From: Pleomorphomonas koreensis DSM 23070
Lineage (GTDB): Bacteria; Pseudomonadota; Alphaproteobacteria; Rhizobiales; Pleomorphomonadaceae
NCBI RefSeq assembly: GCF_000425185.1
Contig: NZ_AULH01000024.1
Coordinates: forward strand, 1 to 44,875
DNA: 44,875 bases
Reading direction: 5' to 3'
This document shows, one piece after another, positions 8,312 to 14,915 of this stretch; the stretch's first letter is position 1, and each line of letters begins with the position of its first letter. The translations under genes were made by a program, and so were the position numbers. Below the pieces are notes generated by a model. The model was given only the letters and a program-made list of their open reading frames with translations, did no database searches and had not been told where the DNA came from.

Positions 8312-8557
8312 CTACGGGTTATCGCGGCTATCAAGTTTGGAATTGCTCTGCGGTCGCCGAAGCAATTCTGCTGCTTCGACGCCCAACACTCTCGCTAGCC
8401 GGTCGACTACGTCGATGCTTGCGTTGTACACGCTTCGCTCAAGCGCGCTGATGTAGGTGCGATCAATGTCGGCTTGATGCGCCAACTCTTCCTGCGACAG
8501 CCCCTTAGCTTGCCGCAGGGATCTCAGATTGAGCGCCAAAACCTCTCGGATCTCCAT
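8312..8557 (-). CDS. qseC: XRE-family repressor, QseC-like
   Basis: This 81-residue protein is a single XRE helix-turn-helix domain: LRSLRQAKGLSQEELAHQADIDRTYISALER (about 11-41), then SIDVVDRLARVLGV. Its size and form resemble controller (C) proteins. In ICEMlSymR7A, QseC is a protein of this type, encoded divergently from qseM and binding operators between the two genes. The same divergent layout with a DUF2285 partner at 8782 occurs here, which supports the name. The name rests on family, size and position, not on alignment. Confidence 0.65.
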   Translation of the reverse strand: MEIREVLALNLRSLRQAKGLSQEELAHQADIDRTYISALERSVYNASIDVVDRLARVLGVEAAELLRRPQSNSKLDSRDNP

Positions 8558-8681
8558 GATCGAGAGAGCAGCGCCTTGTAGAGTATTTCACCACGGAGTA
8601 TTCTCGACAAAGCGCATCGCGAAACGATCGCACGCCTATGTTTGGTCCAACTACCAAGGGCGAGGTGGCGGTTGCGCTTCG

Positions 8682-8712
8682 CTCGTCCGAAATTCACCGA
8701 CTTTCGGACGAG
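8682..8712. promoter_or_regulatory. 11-bp palindromic operator between qseC- and qseM-like genes
   Basis: CTCGTCCGAAA (8682-8692) and TTTCGGACGAG (8702-8712) form a perfect 11-bp inverted repeat with a 9-base spacer. It lies 15 bases upstream of a perfect TTGACA box. It is the strongest dyad in this divergent intergenic region and a good candidate operator for the XRE protein. An RNA hairpin role is less likely, since no gene end is nearby. Confidence 0.6.
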
Positions 8713-8726
8713 GCTCGATTAGTAGA

Positions 8727-8753
8727 TTGACAGTGGCTTAATCGGTTTATCAA
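8727..8753 (+). promoter_or_regulatory. Candidate promoter of the qseM-like gene
   Basis: A consensus -35 box, TTGACA (8727-8732), is followed after 15 bases by TATCAA (8748-8753). The transcript would begin about 20 bases before the ATG at 8782. The spacer is short, so regulation by the neighbouring operator is plausible. Confidence 0.45.
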
Positions 8754-8781
8754 TGTCTGTTCGTTTTCTACGGTATCCCCC

Positions 8782-9063
8782 ATGACGCATGAAGCGCCCG
8801 CTTTCTTCGATGAACCGCCGACCAGCGAAAGCCTTACGGATTACGACCGTAAGCACATGGTGCTGTATATGCGGCTACTTGATTCCGCGCGGGATGGTGC
8901 CGATTGGAGAGAAGTCGTACAGGTACTGTTCGGCTTCGATCCTGAAGCGAACTCAGACCGCTGCCGCAAAATCTATGACACGCATCTGGCTCGTGCCCGC
9001 TGGATGACTGAACAGGGCTACCGTGAACTCGTCCAGGAAGGACAGCGGCCGCCGACCGAGTGA
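8782..9063 (+). CDS. qseM: DUF2285 protein, QseM-like antiactivator
   Basis: This 93-residue protein consists of a DUF2285 domain: YDRKHMVLYMRLLDSARDGADWREVVQVLFGFD, then RCRKIYDTHLARARWMTEQGYRELV. In ICEMlSymR7A, QseM is a small DUF2285 protein that binds and inactivates both TraR and FseA, and is repressed by QseC. The divergent XRE gene and the downstream FseA-like gene, which carries its own DUF2285 domain, match that arrangement. The naming is an inference from domain and context. Confidence 0.6.
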   Translation: MTHEAPAFFDEPPTSESLTDYDRKHMVLYMRLLDSARDGADWREVVQVLFGFDPEANSDRCRKIYDTHLARARWMTEQGYRELVQEGQRPPTE

Positions 9064-9173
9064 TGCTGAGGCGGCATCACCTGATGCTGTTTACCGAACT
9101 TCCATAAAGCAACCAGTCCGGGAATCGTGTCCTCCTCTTGCAACACTTCGCTGTGTGGGGGAGTACCACCTTG

Positions 9174-9936
9174 ATGCCCGACGCATCCCAATGGCGCTCC
9201 TCGGAGATCTATGATCGCTTCGAGGATCTGACCGCTTCCGAACTTGCCTGGGAATGGCTCCGCCGCAACGAAGCCTACGACCGGGATTTCGCGACACTTG
9301 CAGATAAGGATGTTGACCCCCAAACGTTGACGGATCGCATCCGACAGCGTTGGGGGCTGATGTTTTCCGGTCGATCCAGCGCTCGACCTTCCCGCAGCTC
9401 AGGTCTTCTGGCTTCCCGAGGAGGACAGCAGCGTCGTGGTTCTCGCGCCGGCGCCAACCCCATTGGCTGGCAGCAACGCACCAAGTATAGAGATCGCAGG
9501 TTCGCTTATCGATAGCGACGGGGTTCATGGTTTTCACGATCTCAGCCGCAGTAGCCGTATTCAGATACTACGGCTCGGTGAACCGCCATCGGCGAAGCTC
9601 GTCGCAGTCGTGCCGCTCGGTCTTGAGGGTTTTGACCGGATCGAGGCGATCCACCGCCTTCTCGCGTCGCTCCACAACCGGGCCATTCCACCGGACACGC
9701 GTCTGACCCGCCAGCAGCGGACCAGACTAAGTCGAGCGCTCCGGGCCTTCGACGGTCAGCGTGCTGGAGCGACGCACCGAGAGATCGGCGAGGTACTATT
9801 CCGTATAGGGTCCCTCGACCGTGACGCCTGGCAGGCGTCCTCGGTTCGCTATGCCGTGATGTCGCTGCTGCGGGAGGCCCATGCCATGACTGCGGGTGGC
9901 TATCGCCGTCTCCTGCGTCATCGCCGGCGGCCCTGA
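9174..9936 (+). CDS. fseA: FseA-like excision activator made by +1 frameshifting
   Basis: Two overlapping frames encode one protein. The upstream frame (9174-9515) starts MPDASQWRSSEIYDRF, a DUF6499-type N-terminus, but becomes non-protein-like after RIRQRWGL. The +1 frame from 9361 continues CFPVDPALDLPAAQVFWLPE and reaches a DUF2285 domain (LRAFDGQRAGATHREIGEVLF, then TAGGYRRLLRHR) ending at 9936. Joined at 9359/9361 the product has about 253 residues. In ICEMlSymR7A, msi172 and msi171 are fused by a +1 programmed frameshift to give FseA, which activates rdfS. The layout here is the same, with rdfS directly downstream. A sequencing indel is the alternative. Confidence 0.75.
9354..9363 (+). 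promoter_or_regulatory. Candidate +1 programmed frameshift site
   Basis: The upstream frame reads TGG GGG CTG ATG TTT. Skipping the A at 9360 gives CTG (A) TGT TTT and opens the DUF2285 frame. The TGA at 9358-9360 closes the +1 frame just upstream, so the shift cannot occur earlier. Protein continuity (WGL to CFPVDP) places it at this point. Confidence 0.65.
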
Positions 9937-10029
9937 TCCGCCGGGCGTGTTCCCCGGTGTGCGATCTTGGCCCTCCTCAAATTCGCACTGCACCTTGCCG
10001 GCTCCGCTTCGCCATCGTGGCCCTTGTCA

Positions 10030-10048
10030 GCCGTCGTCCGCCGACGGC
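10030..10048 (+). repeat. Hairpin upstream of the rdfS-like gene
   Basis: GCCGTCG (10030-10036) pairs with CGACGGC (10042-10048) around a 5-base loop, about 30 bases before the ATG at 10077. It loosely resembles the TCCTCCGCTGACG part of intergenic elements A and B. It may affect rdfS expression; no function can be shown. Confidence 0.4.
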
Positions 10049-10076
10049 TTCAGCAAACACCATGAAAGGCCGATCC

Positions 10077-10358
10077 ATGCGACCCGATCTCGCCGTGCTC
10101 CCGCCGCGCTTCCTGCGCACCAAGGAAGCCGCCGTATTTCTCAGCCTCTCCGCCCGAACCCTTGAGAAGCATCGGACCTATGGGACCGGCCCCGCCTACA
10201 AGAAGCTAGGCGGCCGTGTCGTCTACGCCGTCGACGACCTCCAGGCCTGGGCCGAGCGCGGGGCTGTCACGTCGACCTCCGATCCGCGCGGCAGTGTCCT
10301 GCCGGCCAAGCGCCAGACGCTGCCTGCCGTGCCGCAGCCCAGCCGCTACGCGCGCTGA
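10077..10358 (+). CDS. rdfS: RdfS-like excisionase (recombination directionality factor)
   Basis: This 93-residue protein has a MerR/AlpA-type winged helix: PPRFLRTKEAAVFLSLSARTLEKHRTYGTGPAYKKLGGRVVYAVDDLQAWAERG (about 9-62). This is the form of excisionases that bend DNA at attachment sites. In ICEMlSymR7A, RdfS drives IntS-mediated excision and is switched on by FseA, which is encoded directly upstream here. The ATG at 10077 is preferred over 10062 because GAAAGG (10064-10069) lies seven bases before it. The matching integrase is outside the window. Confidence 0.78.
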   Translation: MRPDLAVLPPRFLRTKEAAVFLSLSARTLEKHRTYGTGPAYKKLGGRVVYAVDDLQAWAERGAVTSTSDPRGSVLPAKRQTLPAVPQPSRYAR

Positions 10359-10376
10359 CCGCAGGCGGATTCCCAA

Positions 10377-11537
10377 ATGGTGGCGCGGCATCGCTCCCCC
10401 TCGGAGCGCGGACAACTTGATTTGTTCCGGGCGCTCCCCGGCGACTTCGCGCCACGAGATGCGCAGGATCTCATGGCCTATCCATTCTTCTCCCTCTCAA
10501 AGTCGCATCGCGTCGCACCGATCGATTTTGCCGCCGGCAGCGTAACGATCCGTGTCGAGGCCGTGCCCCATCACGGCATGGCGACAATCTGGGACGCCGA
10601 CATCCTGATCTGGGCGGCGAGCCAGATCGTCGAGGCACGCGACGCGGGGCTCCGCACCTCGCGCCTGATGGTCGCCACGCCCTATGAAATCCTTGCGTTC
10701 ATCGGCCGCGGTACCTCTTTGCGCGACTATCAGCGCCTGAAGGCCGCTCTCGACCGGCTCCAGTCCACCACCGTCTGCACCTCGATCCGGCAGCCCGCCG
10801 AAGGCCGGCGTCATCGCTTCTCCTGGATCAACGAGTGGAAGGAGCGCACTGACCGCAACGGCAAGCCAGACGGCCTCGAGATGATCGTGCCGGACTGGTT
10901 CTACCGGGCGGTGCTCGACGACGCCTTGGTCCTCACCATTGATCGCGTCTACTTCGACCTGACGGGCGGCCTCGACCGCTGGCTCTATCGGATCGTACGC
11001 AAGCATGGCGGCCGTCAGCGCGATGGCTGGCGTTTTGACTTCCGGCATCTGCACGAGAAGTCCGGCAGCCTGTCGCCCTTCCGGCGCTTTGCCTTCGAAC
11101 TGCGGGACATCATTCGTCGCCAGCCGTTGCCCGGCTACACCCTGTTTCTCGAGGTGGAAATCGGCGGCCGATTGCTGCTTGCCTTCGAGCCGACGCCACC
11201 CTGTGGACAGGCTGTGAATAGTCTCGTGCTATCGGGAACGCCGAGTATCGTGCCATCGGGAACACCCGCATCGTGCTATCGGGAACGCAAACAGGGTGCA
11301 ACACACGGATCTCAAAAGAAAAATCGCGCCCTTAACTTAGAGTCTAACAAAGACTCTAACTCTGTTGAGCGCGCGCGCGATGTGCAGAACCTCGAAAGAG
11401 ACAAGCAGAAAGAGCCCATCAGGCAGCCCAACAACACCAGCTCCAATGCGATTTTCCGTAAAGACGGCTTTCCGGCACCTGACAGTTCTGGCGGCCCACA
11501 CTTTTCTTCCGATGACCGTTCGGGAGAAGCGCCGTGA
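10377..11537 (+). CDS. repA: Replication initiator protein RepA (RPA family)
   Basis: The protein has 386 residues. The conserved RPA core is about residues 1-280: QLDLFRALPGDFAPRDAQDLMAYPFFSLSK, then VATPYEILAFIGRGTSLRDYQRLKAALDRLQST, FYLTLDR-type sequence and FRRFAFELRDIIRRQPLPGY. The last about 105 residues are low-complexity and hydrophilic and overlap iteron-like DNA repeats (11224-11288) and an inverted repeat (11337-11359). The tail may therefore be shaped by DNA rather than by protein function. The parA start (GTG 11534) overlaps the stop, so the genes are translationally coupled. Replication of the excised form is the probable role. Confidence 0.85.
   Translation: MVARHRSPSERGQLDLFRALPGDFAPRDAQDLMAYPFFSLSKSHRVAPIDFAAGSVTIRVEAVPHHGMATIWDADILIWAASQIVEARDAGLRTSRLMVATPYEILAFIGRGTSLRDYQRLKAALDRLQSTTVCTSIRQPAEGRRHRFSWINEWKERTDRNGKPDGLEMIVPDWFYRAVLDDALVLTIDRVYFDLTGGLDRWLYRIVRKHGGRQRDGWRFDFRHLHEKSGSLSPFRRFAFELRDIIRRQPLPGYTLFLEVEIGGRLLLAFEPTPPCGQAVNSLVLSGTPSIVPSGTPASCYRERKQGATHGSQKKNRALNLESNKDSNSVERARDVQNLERDKQKEPIRQPNNTSSNAIFRKDGFPAPDSSGGPHFSSDDRSGEAP
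11224..11288 (+). repeat. Three iteron-like repeats inside the repA 3' end
   Basis: Three copies of TCGTGCYATCGGGAACRC lie at 11224-11241, 11248-11265 and 11271-11288. Copies 1 and 3 are identical and copy 2 differs at two bases. They are spaced 24 and 23 bases apart, so the third is read in a different frame (SGTPSIVPSGTPASCYRE). This periodicity near a rep gene is typical of initiator-binding iterons and marks a candidate vegetative origin. Confidence 0.7.
11337..11359. repeat. 9-bp inverted repeat in the AT-rich end of repA
   Basis: TTAGAGTCT (11337-11345) and AGACTCTAA (11351-11359) are a perfect inverted repeat with a 5-base loop. They sit in a locally AT-rich stretch 50 bases after the last iteron-like repeat and just before an alternating GC run. 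They could be part of an origin, for example the melting region or a second initiator site. Confidence 0.5.
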
Positions 11538-12187
11538 TTGTCGCGCTCCTCAACCAGAAGGGTGGCGTCGGCAAGACGACGCTGGCGTTGAACCTCGCCG
11601 GCGAATGGGCCAGGAGGGGAAAGTGCGTCACTCTGATTGACGCGGATCCGCAGGGCTCAGCGCTCGACTGGTCGCAGCAGCGTGAGCACGAGGGCCTGCC
11701 GCGCCTGTTCGGCGTCGTCGGTCTGGCGCGCGACACGCTGCATCGGGAAGCGCCGGAGTTGGCGCGGGATGCCGATCATGTCGTCATCGATGGGCCGCCG
11801 CGTGTGATGGGGCTGATGCGTTCGGCACTCCTTGCCGCCGACCTCGTGCTGATCCCGGTGCAGCCGTCACCGCTCGATGGCTGGGCCTCGGCCGAGATGC
11901 TGACGCTCATCACCGAGGCGCGCATCTACCGGCCGGAGTTGGCCGCGCGCTTCGTGCTCAATCGTTGCGGCGCCCGCACTGTGCTCGCTCGCGAGACGGC
12001 GGAGACATTGGCCGAGCACGATCCGCCGGTGCTCGGCAGCACCATCGGTCAGCGCGTTGCCTTCGCGGTCGCCGCGCAGTCGGGGCGGCTGGCCTCAGAA
12101 CTCGACGGCGATACGCCCGCCGCGCGCGAGATCGCGGCGCTGGTGGACGAGATCGATCGGCTCGGTATCGGGAGGACAGTCCGATGA
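11534..12187 (+). CDS. parA: ParA-family partition ATPase
   Basis: This 217-residue protein starts MIVALLNQKGGVGKTTLALNLAGEW, a deviant Walker A motif with the signature lysine KGGxGKT. It continues LIDADPQGSALDW (Walker A'), VVIDGPP (Walker B) and VLIPVQPSPLDGW. It is a short ParA of the plasmid partition type without an N-terminal HTH. The GTG start at 11534 overlaps the repA stop, and the next gene overlaps its own stop at 12184, so repA-parA-RHH form one operon. It probably stabilises the excised, replicating form of the element. Confidence 0.9.
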   Translation: MIVALLNQKGGVGKTTLALNLAGEWARRGKCVTLIDADPQGSALDWSQQREHEGLPRLFGVVGLARDTLHREAPELARDADHVVIDGPPRVMGLMRSALLAADLVLIPVQPSPLDGWASAEMLTLITEARIYRPELAARFVLNRCGARTVLARETAETLAEHDPPVLGSTIGQRVAFAVAAQSGRLASELDGDTPAAREIAALVDEIDRLGIGRTVR

Positions 12188-12435
12188 GCGAGCGTCCGAC
12201 CCGCAGGGGTTTCGCCGCTCGGCCTGCCGATCCCGAGCACTGGATCAAAGCCGCCGAGACGTCATCGCGTGATGGGCATGCCGGCGATTTCACCGCACGG
12301 CTGACCATCGACGTGACACCGGACCTGCGCGGCCGGATCAAGATCGCCGCGTTTCAGCGCGGTGTCACCGTCGCCGACATGCTGCGCGAACTGTTCGCGC
12401 GCGAATTCCCCCTGAACTCAGGAGATCCCTCATGA
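12184..12435 (+). CDS. Small partition-associated protein, probably RHH
   Basis: This 83-residue protein directly follows parA with an ATG overlapping its stop region. The C-terminal half, FTARLTIDVTPDLRGRIKIAAFQRGVTVADMLRELFAREF, has the beta-strand/helix/helix pattern of a ribbon-helix-helix DNA-binding domain. A ParA partner that binds a centromere is the likely role, replacing a full ParB. The inference rests on position and secondary structure. Confidence 0.7.
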   Translation: MSERPTRRGFAARPADPEHWIKAAETSSRDGHAGDFTARLTIDVTPDLRGRIKIAAFQRGVTVADMLRELFAREFPLNSGDPS

Positions 12436-13007
12436 CCGGCAACGCGGCCGCTCGCGTGCACATCGGCCCCGTGCCGATCGCCCATGCCTCCGACGACCTC
12501 ACCTACGTCGAACTGACCTGGGTGGAGAAGCGCATTGAGAACTGGATCAGGTTCGGCCGCCCTGCGCGCGAACAGGTGCTCGATCGTCACCGCCGTGTTC
12601 TCTCCTTCCGTACTGGCAGCATCTTCGCCTTCGTCCGCTGGGCCGCCAACGACTTCGGCACGCTCATCTCGCGCATCGACATCGTGCGTGCCGTCGAACC
12701 CGGAGAGCCCTACCAGACGCTGCCCTTTGTGCGTCCCGGCGGCGACATCCTGCTCAAGATCGAAGGCTGGCCGAAGATCGAACAGGTGCTCCGCCACATC
12801 GACGCCGTGGAGGCCGCTGGCATCCAACCTCAGGAAGTCGCGCCCGATCACTGGCGGCACGTCGCCAATCGCCTGAGCGTCGGCGAGGTGCCGCGCGCCT
12901 ATACTGTTGCGCGCCATCAGGCGTGGCTCAAGCGAAGGGAGGTGGGCCCCGGTCCGCAAAGCGGACCGAAAGCTCCGGCAGAGCTTTCGGAGGGGCGAAC
13001 GCGATGA
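12432..13007 (+). CDS. DUF2840 protein
   Basis: This 191-residue protein matches the DUF2840 family found next to traF in alphaproteobacterial conjugative elements: TYVELTWVEKRIENWIRFGRP, SFRTGSIFAFVRWAANDFGT and PGGDILLKIEGWPKIEQVL are the recognisable stretches. The function is unknown. The ATG at 12432 overlaps the preceding stop (ATGA). The C-terminal 20 codons run through two tandem hairpins (12951-12990) and look like non-selected sequence. The stop overlaps the traF start, so the genes are co-translated. Confidence 0.85.
   Translation: MTGNAAARVHIGPVPIAHASDDLTYVELTWVEKRIENWIRFGRPAREQVLDRHRRVLSFRTGSIFAFVRWAANDFGTLISRIDIVRAVEPGEPYQTLPFVRPGGDILLKIEGWPKIEQVLRHIDAVEAAGIQPQEVAPDHWRHVANRLSVGEVPRAYTVARHQAWLKRREVGPGPQSGPKAPAELSEGRTR
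12951..12990 (+). repeat. Tandem perfect hairpins before the traF RBS
   Basis: GGTCCGC/GCGGACC (12951-12957/12961-12967) is followed at once by CCGAAAGCTC/GAGCTTTCGG (12966-12975/12981-12990). Both stems are perfect. They end next to the AGGGG ribosome site of traF and lie within the last codons of DUF2840. They may tune traF translation or be a small repeat insertion. Confidence 0.6.
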
Positions 13008-13549
13008 GCCGCTTCGGCTACGTCATGGTGACGTATTTCACGACGATGGGCGTCGCCATCGCCGCCTTCGTTCCGACCTCGCTTCGGTTCGTCTGGAACG
13101 TCTCTTCCAGCGTGCCGATTGGGCTCTATCGCATAGAGCCCGTGGACCGTCTCGAGATCACCGATCTCGTTGCAGTCATGCCGGATGAGCCACTTGCCGA
13201 CTACATGGTGGAGCGCGGCTATATCGGCCGTGGCGTGCCGCTCTTGAAGCATGTCGCCGCCTTGCCGGGGCAGGACGTCTGCCGCACCGGCCGCACCATC
13301 ACCGTTGATGCCGTGCCGTTCGGTGACGCGCTTGACCGCGACCGGTTGGGCCGAGACCTGCCGGTCTGGCAAGGATGCGAGCGCATCGCGGACGGCGACC
13401 TCTTTCTCATGAACTCCTCGGTCCGCGACAGCCTGGACGGCCGCTACTTCGGCCCGATCCCGGCACGCGCCGTCATCGGCAAGGCGACGCCGCTCTACAC
13501 CGACGAAGCTGGCGACGGCCGCTTTGCCTGGCGCGCAGCGACACGCTGA
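13004..13549 (+). CDS. traF: Conjugal transfer peptidase TraF (S26 family)
   Basis: This 181-residue protein has one N-terminal membrane segment (about 5-24). The S26 signature SSSVPIGLYR places the catalytic Ser at about 36, and LLKHVAALPGQ holds the catalytic Lys82. In RP4, TraF processes and cyclises the TrbC pilin, and a TrbC is encoded here at 23117. The ATG at 13004 overlaps the DUF2840 stop (ATGA), and no other start fits as well. It acts at the periplasmic face of the inner membrane. Confidence 0.9.
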   Translation: MSRFGYVMVTYFTTMGVAIAAFVPTSLRFVWNVSSSVPIGLYRIEPVDRLEITDLVAVMPDEPLADYMVERGYIGRGVPLLKHVAALPGQDVCRTGRTITVDAVPFGDALDRDRLGRDLPVWQGCERIADGDLFLMNSSVRDSLDGRYFGPIPARAVIGKATPLYTDEAGDGRFAWRAATR

Positions 13550-13617
13550 CCGTCTCGGATTTGGCGGGCGCGGTGCTCGCCGATTGCTCCTTTCCCATCA
13601 TCTACCAGGAGGTCTCG

Positions 13618-13950
13618 ATGCAGATCGGTCAGTTCACGCGCAGCAAATCGGGCTTCACCGGGCATGTCCGCACCATCGGCCTCGACGTCGAACTCGCCGT
13701 CGTTCCGATCGAGCCATCCGACACCGAAAACGCTCCCGACTACCGCATCCATATCGACAGCGAAGACGGTCCCGAAGCTGGCGCCGGATGGAAGCGCACT
13801 GGCGAGCGCGCCGGAGAATTCGTCGCACTGATCATCGACGATCCCACTTTGGCGCAGCCGATCCGCGCCAACCTCTTTCGTGACAACGACGGCGGCAGCG
13901 CCTGGTCGCTACACTGGAACCGGCCGCAGAAGCGCGACGGGAAGGACTGA
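13618..13950 (+). CDS. DUF736 protein (second copy)
   Basis: The protein has 110 residues: MQIGQFTRSKSGFTGHVRTIGLDVELAVVPIE, then ENAPDYRIHIDSEDGPEAGAGWKRTGERAGEFVALIIDDP and SLHWNRPQ. It is a DUF736 protein clearly related to, but diverged from, the copy at 7899. A strong AGGAGG at 13607-13612 precedes the ATG at 13618. Its place between traF and the lytic transglycosylase suggests a link to transfer. The function is unknown. Confidence 0.88.
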   Translation: MQIGQFTRSKSGFTGHVRTIGLDVELAVVPIEPSDTENAPDYRIHIDSEDGPEAGAGWKRTGERAGEFVALIIDDPTLAQPIRANLFRDNDGGSAWSLHWNRPQKRDGKD

Positions 13951-13954
13951 CGCC

Positions 13955-14671
13955 ATGCGCCGAGTGGTCCTTCTTCTCCTTTCCGGCCTGTCTTTCGTCT
14001 GCGTGTTTCCGGTTTCGACCTCCGCGGAACCCTCGACCGTCAGTCGCCCCTCGCAGCGCGATGTTTTCGGCGAGCACATAGCCGAGGCGGCGCAGCGCTT
14101 CGAGCTTCCCGCTACCTGGATCAGGGCGGTGATGCGTACTGAGAGCGACGGTGATCCGCGCGCCACCTCGCCGAAGGGCGCGATGGGGCTTATGCAGATC
14201 ATGCCGGAGACATGGGCGGAACTGCGCATCCGATACCGTCTTGGCGATGACGCCTATGACCCACACGACAACGTCATCGCTGGCGCCGCCTATATCCGCG
14301 AGCTATTCGACCGCTACGGATCGCCCGGCTGGATCGCCGCCTACAATGCCGGTCCCGGCCGCTACGAGGCGTCGCTGAAGGGCCGTCTGCTTCCAGCAGA
14401 AACTCGCACCTATGTTGACGCCGTCGCGCCGAACCTCGACGGCGATGGTGATGCTGGCGCCACCATCATTGCGGCAGCGGATCCGTTCGCATGGATCAGC
14501 GCGTCACTGTTCATCGTGCAGCCGGACCGCAAGCCGGTTGTCGATTCCGCGCCGGCCGGGCGTCTGCCGAACGATGCGCTGGCCACGTCAACCATGCGCG
14601 ATATTTCTGCCATCGTGCCGCAGTCGGGTGATCTATTCATCGCCCGGGCCGCTGGAGGGGCAGGGCGATGA
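13955..14671 (+). CDS. Lytic transglycosylase (SLT domain) for conjugation
   Basis: This 238-residue protein has a signal peptide (VVLLLLSGLSFVCVFPVSTSA, cleavage near 24). The SLT/GH23 domain spans about residues 40-150: the catalytic Glu63 is in RTESDGDP, followed by SPKGAMGLMQIMPETW and YIRELFDRYGSPGWIAAYNAGPGRY. It should cut peptidoglycan locally to let the trb channel assemble, the VirB1 role. The C-terminal tail is of unknown function. The stop lies next to the non-coding oriT candidate. Confidence 0.9.
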   Translation: MRRVVLLLLSGLSFVCVFPVSTSAEPSTVSRPSQRDVFGEHIAEAAQRFELPATWIRAVMRTESDGDPRATSPKGAMGLMQIMPETWAELRIRYRLGDDAYDPHDNVIAGAAYIRELFDRYGSPGWIAAYNAGPGRYEASLKGRLLPAETRTYVDAVAPNLDGDGDAGATIIAAADPFAWISASLFIVQPDRKPVVDSAPAGRLPNDALATSTMRDISAIVPQSGDLFIARAAGGAGR

Positions 14672-14915
14672 GCGCATTGGTTCTCGATCGTACCATTGCG
14701 GGCTTTGGCGTTTCATGGAGTGCGCTAAGGCGGATCACGGGCGACACGACCGGAGGATGGCGAGATAAAAGGCCGCGAGGTGCGGCGTCGGTCGGTCGTG
14801 TTGTTTCAAGGGGTTATGAGTCGATTTCGCGAGGTACGGCGTTTTCGCGCACCTCGCCGCTCCGCTGTTTTCCTTTTGATTTCTTATGCTTGATGCGATG
14901 TGCGGAGCCCGAGCC
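14672..14915. other. Repeat-rich region before the relaxase; candidate oriT
   Basis: This 244-base stretch has no convincing gene. It carries two near-identical direct repeats, CGCGAGGTGCGGCGT (14774-14788) and CGCGAGGTACGGCGT (14828-14842). An inverted copy, CGCACCTCGC, lies at 14848-14857 and forms a hairpin with the second repeat (14829-14857). Pyrimidine-rich DNA follows. Origins of transfer usually lie beside their relaxase gene and carry such repeats, so this is the best candidate. A transcription terminator is the alternative reading of the hairpin. Confidence 0.5.
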
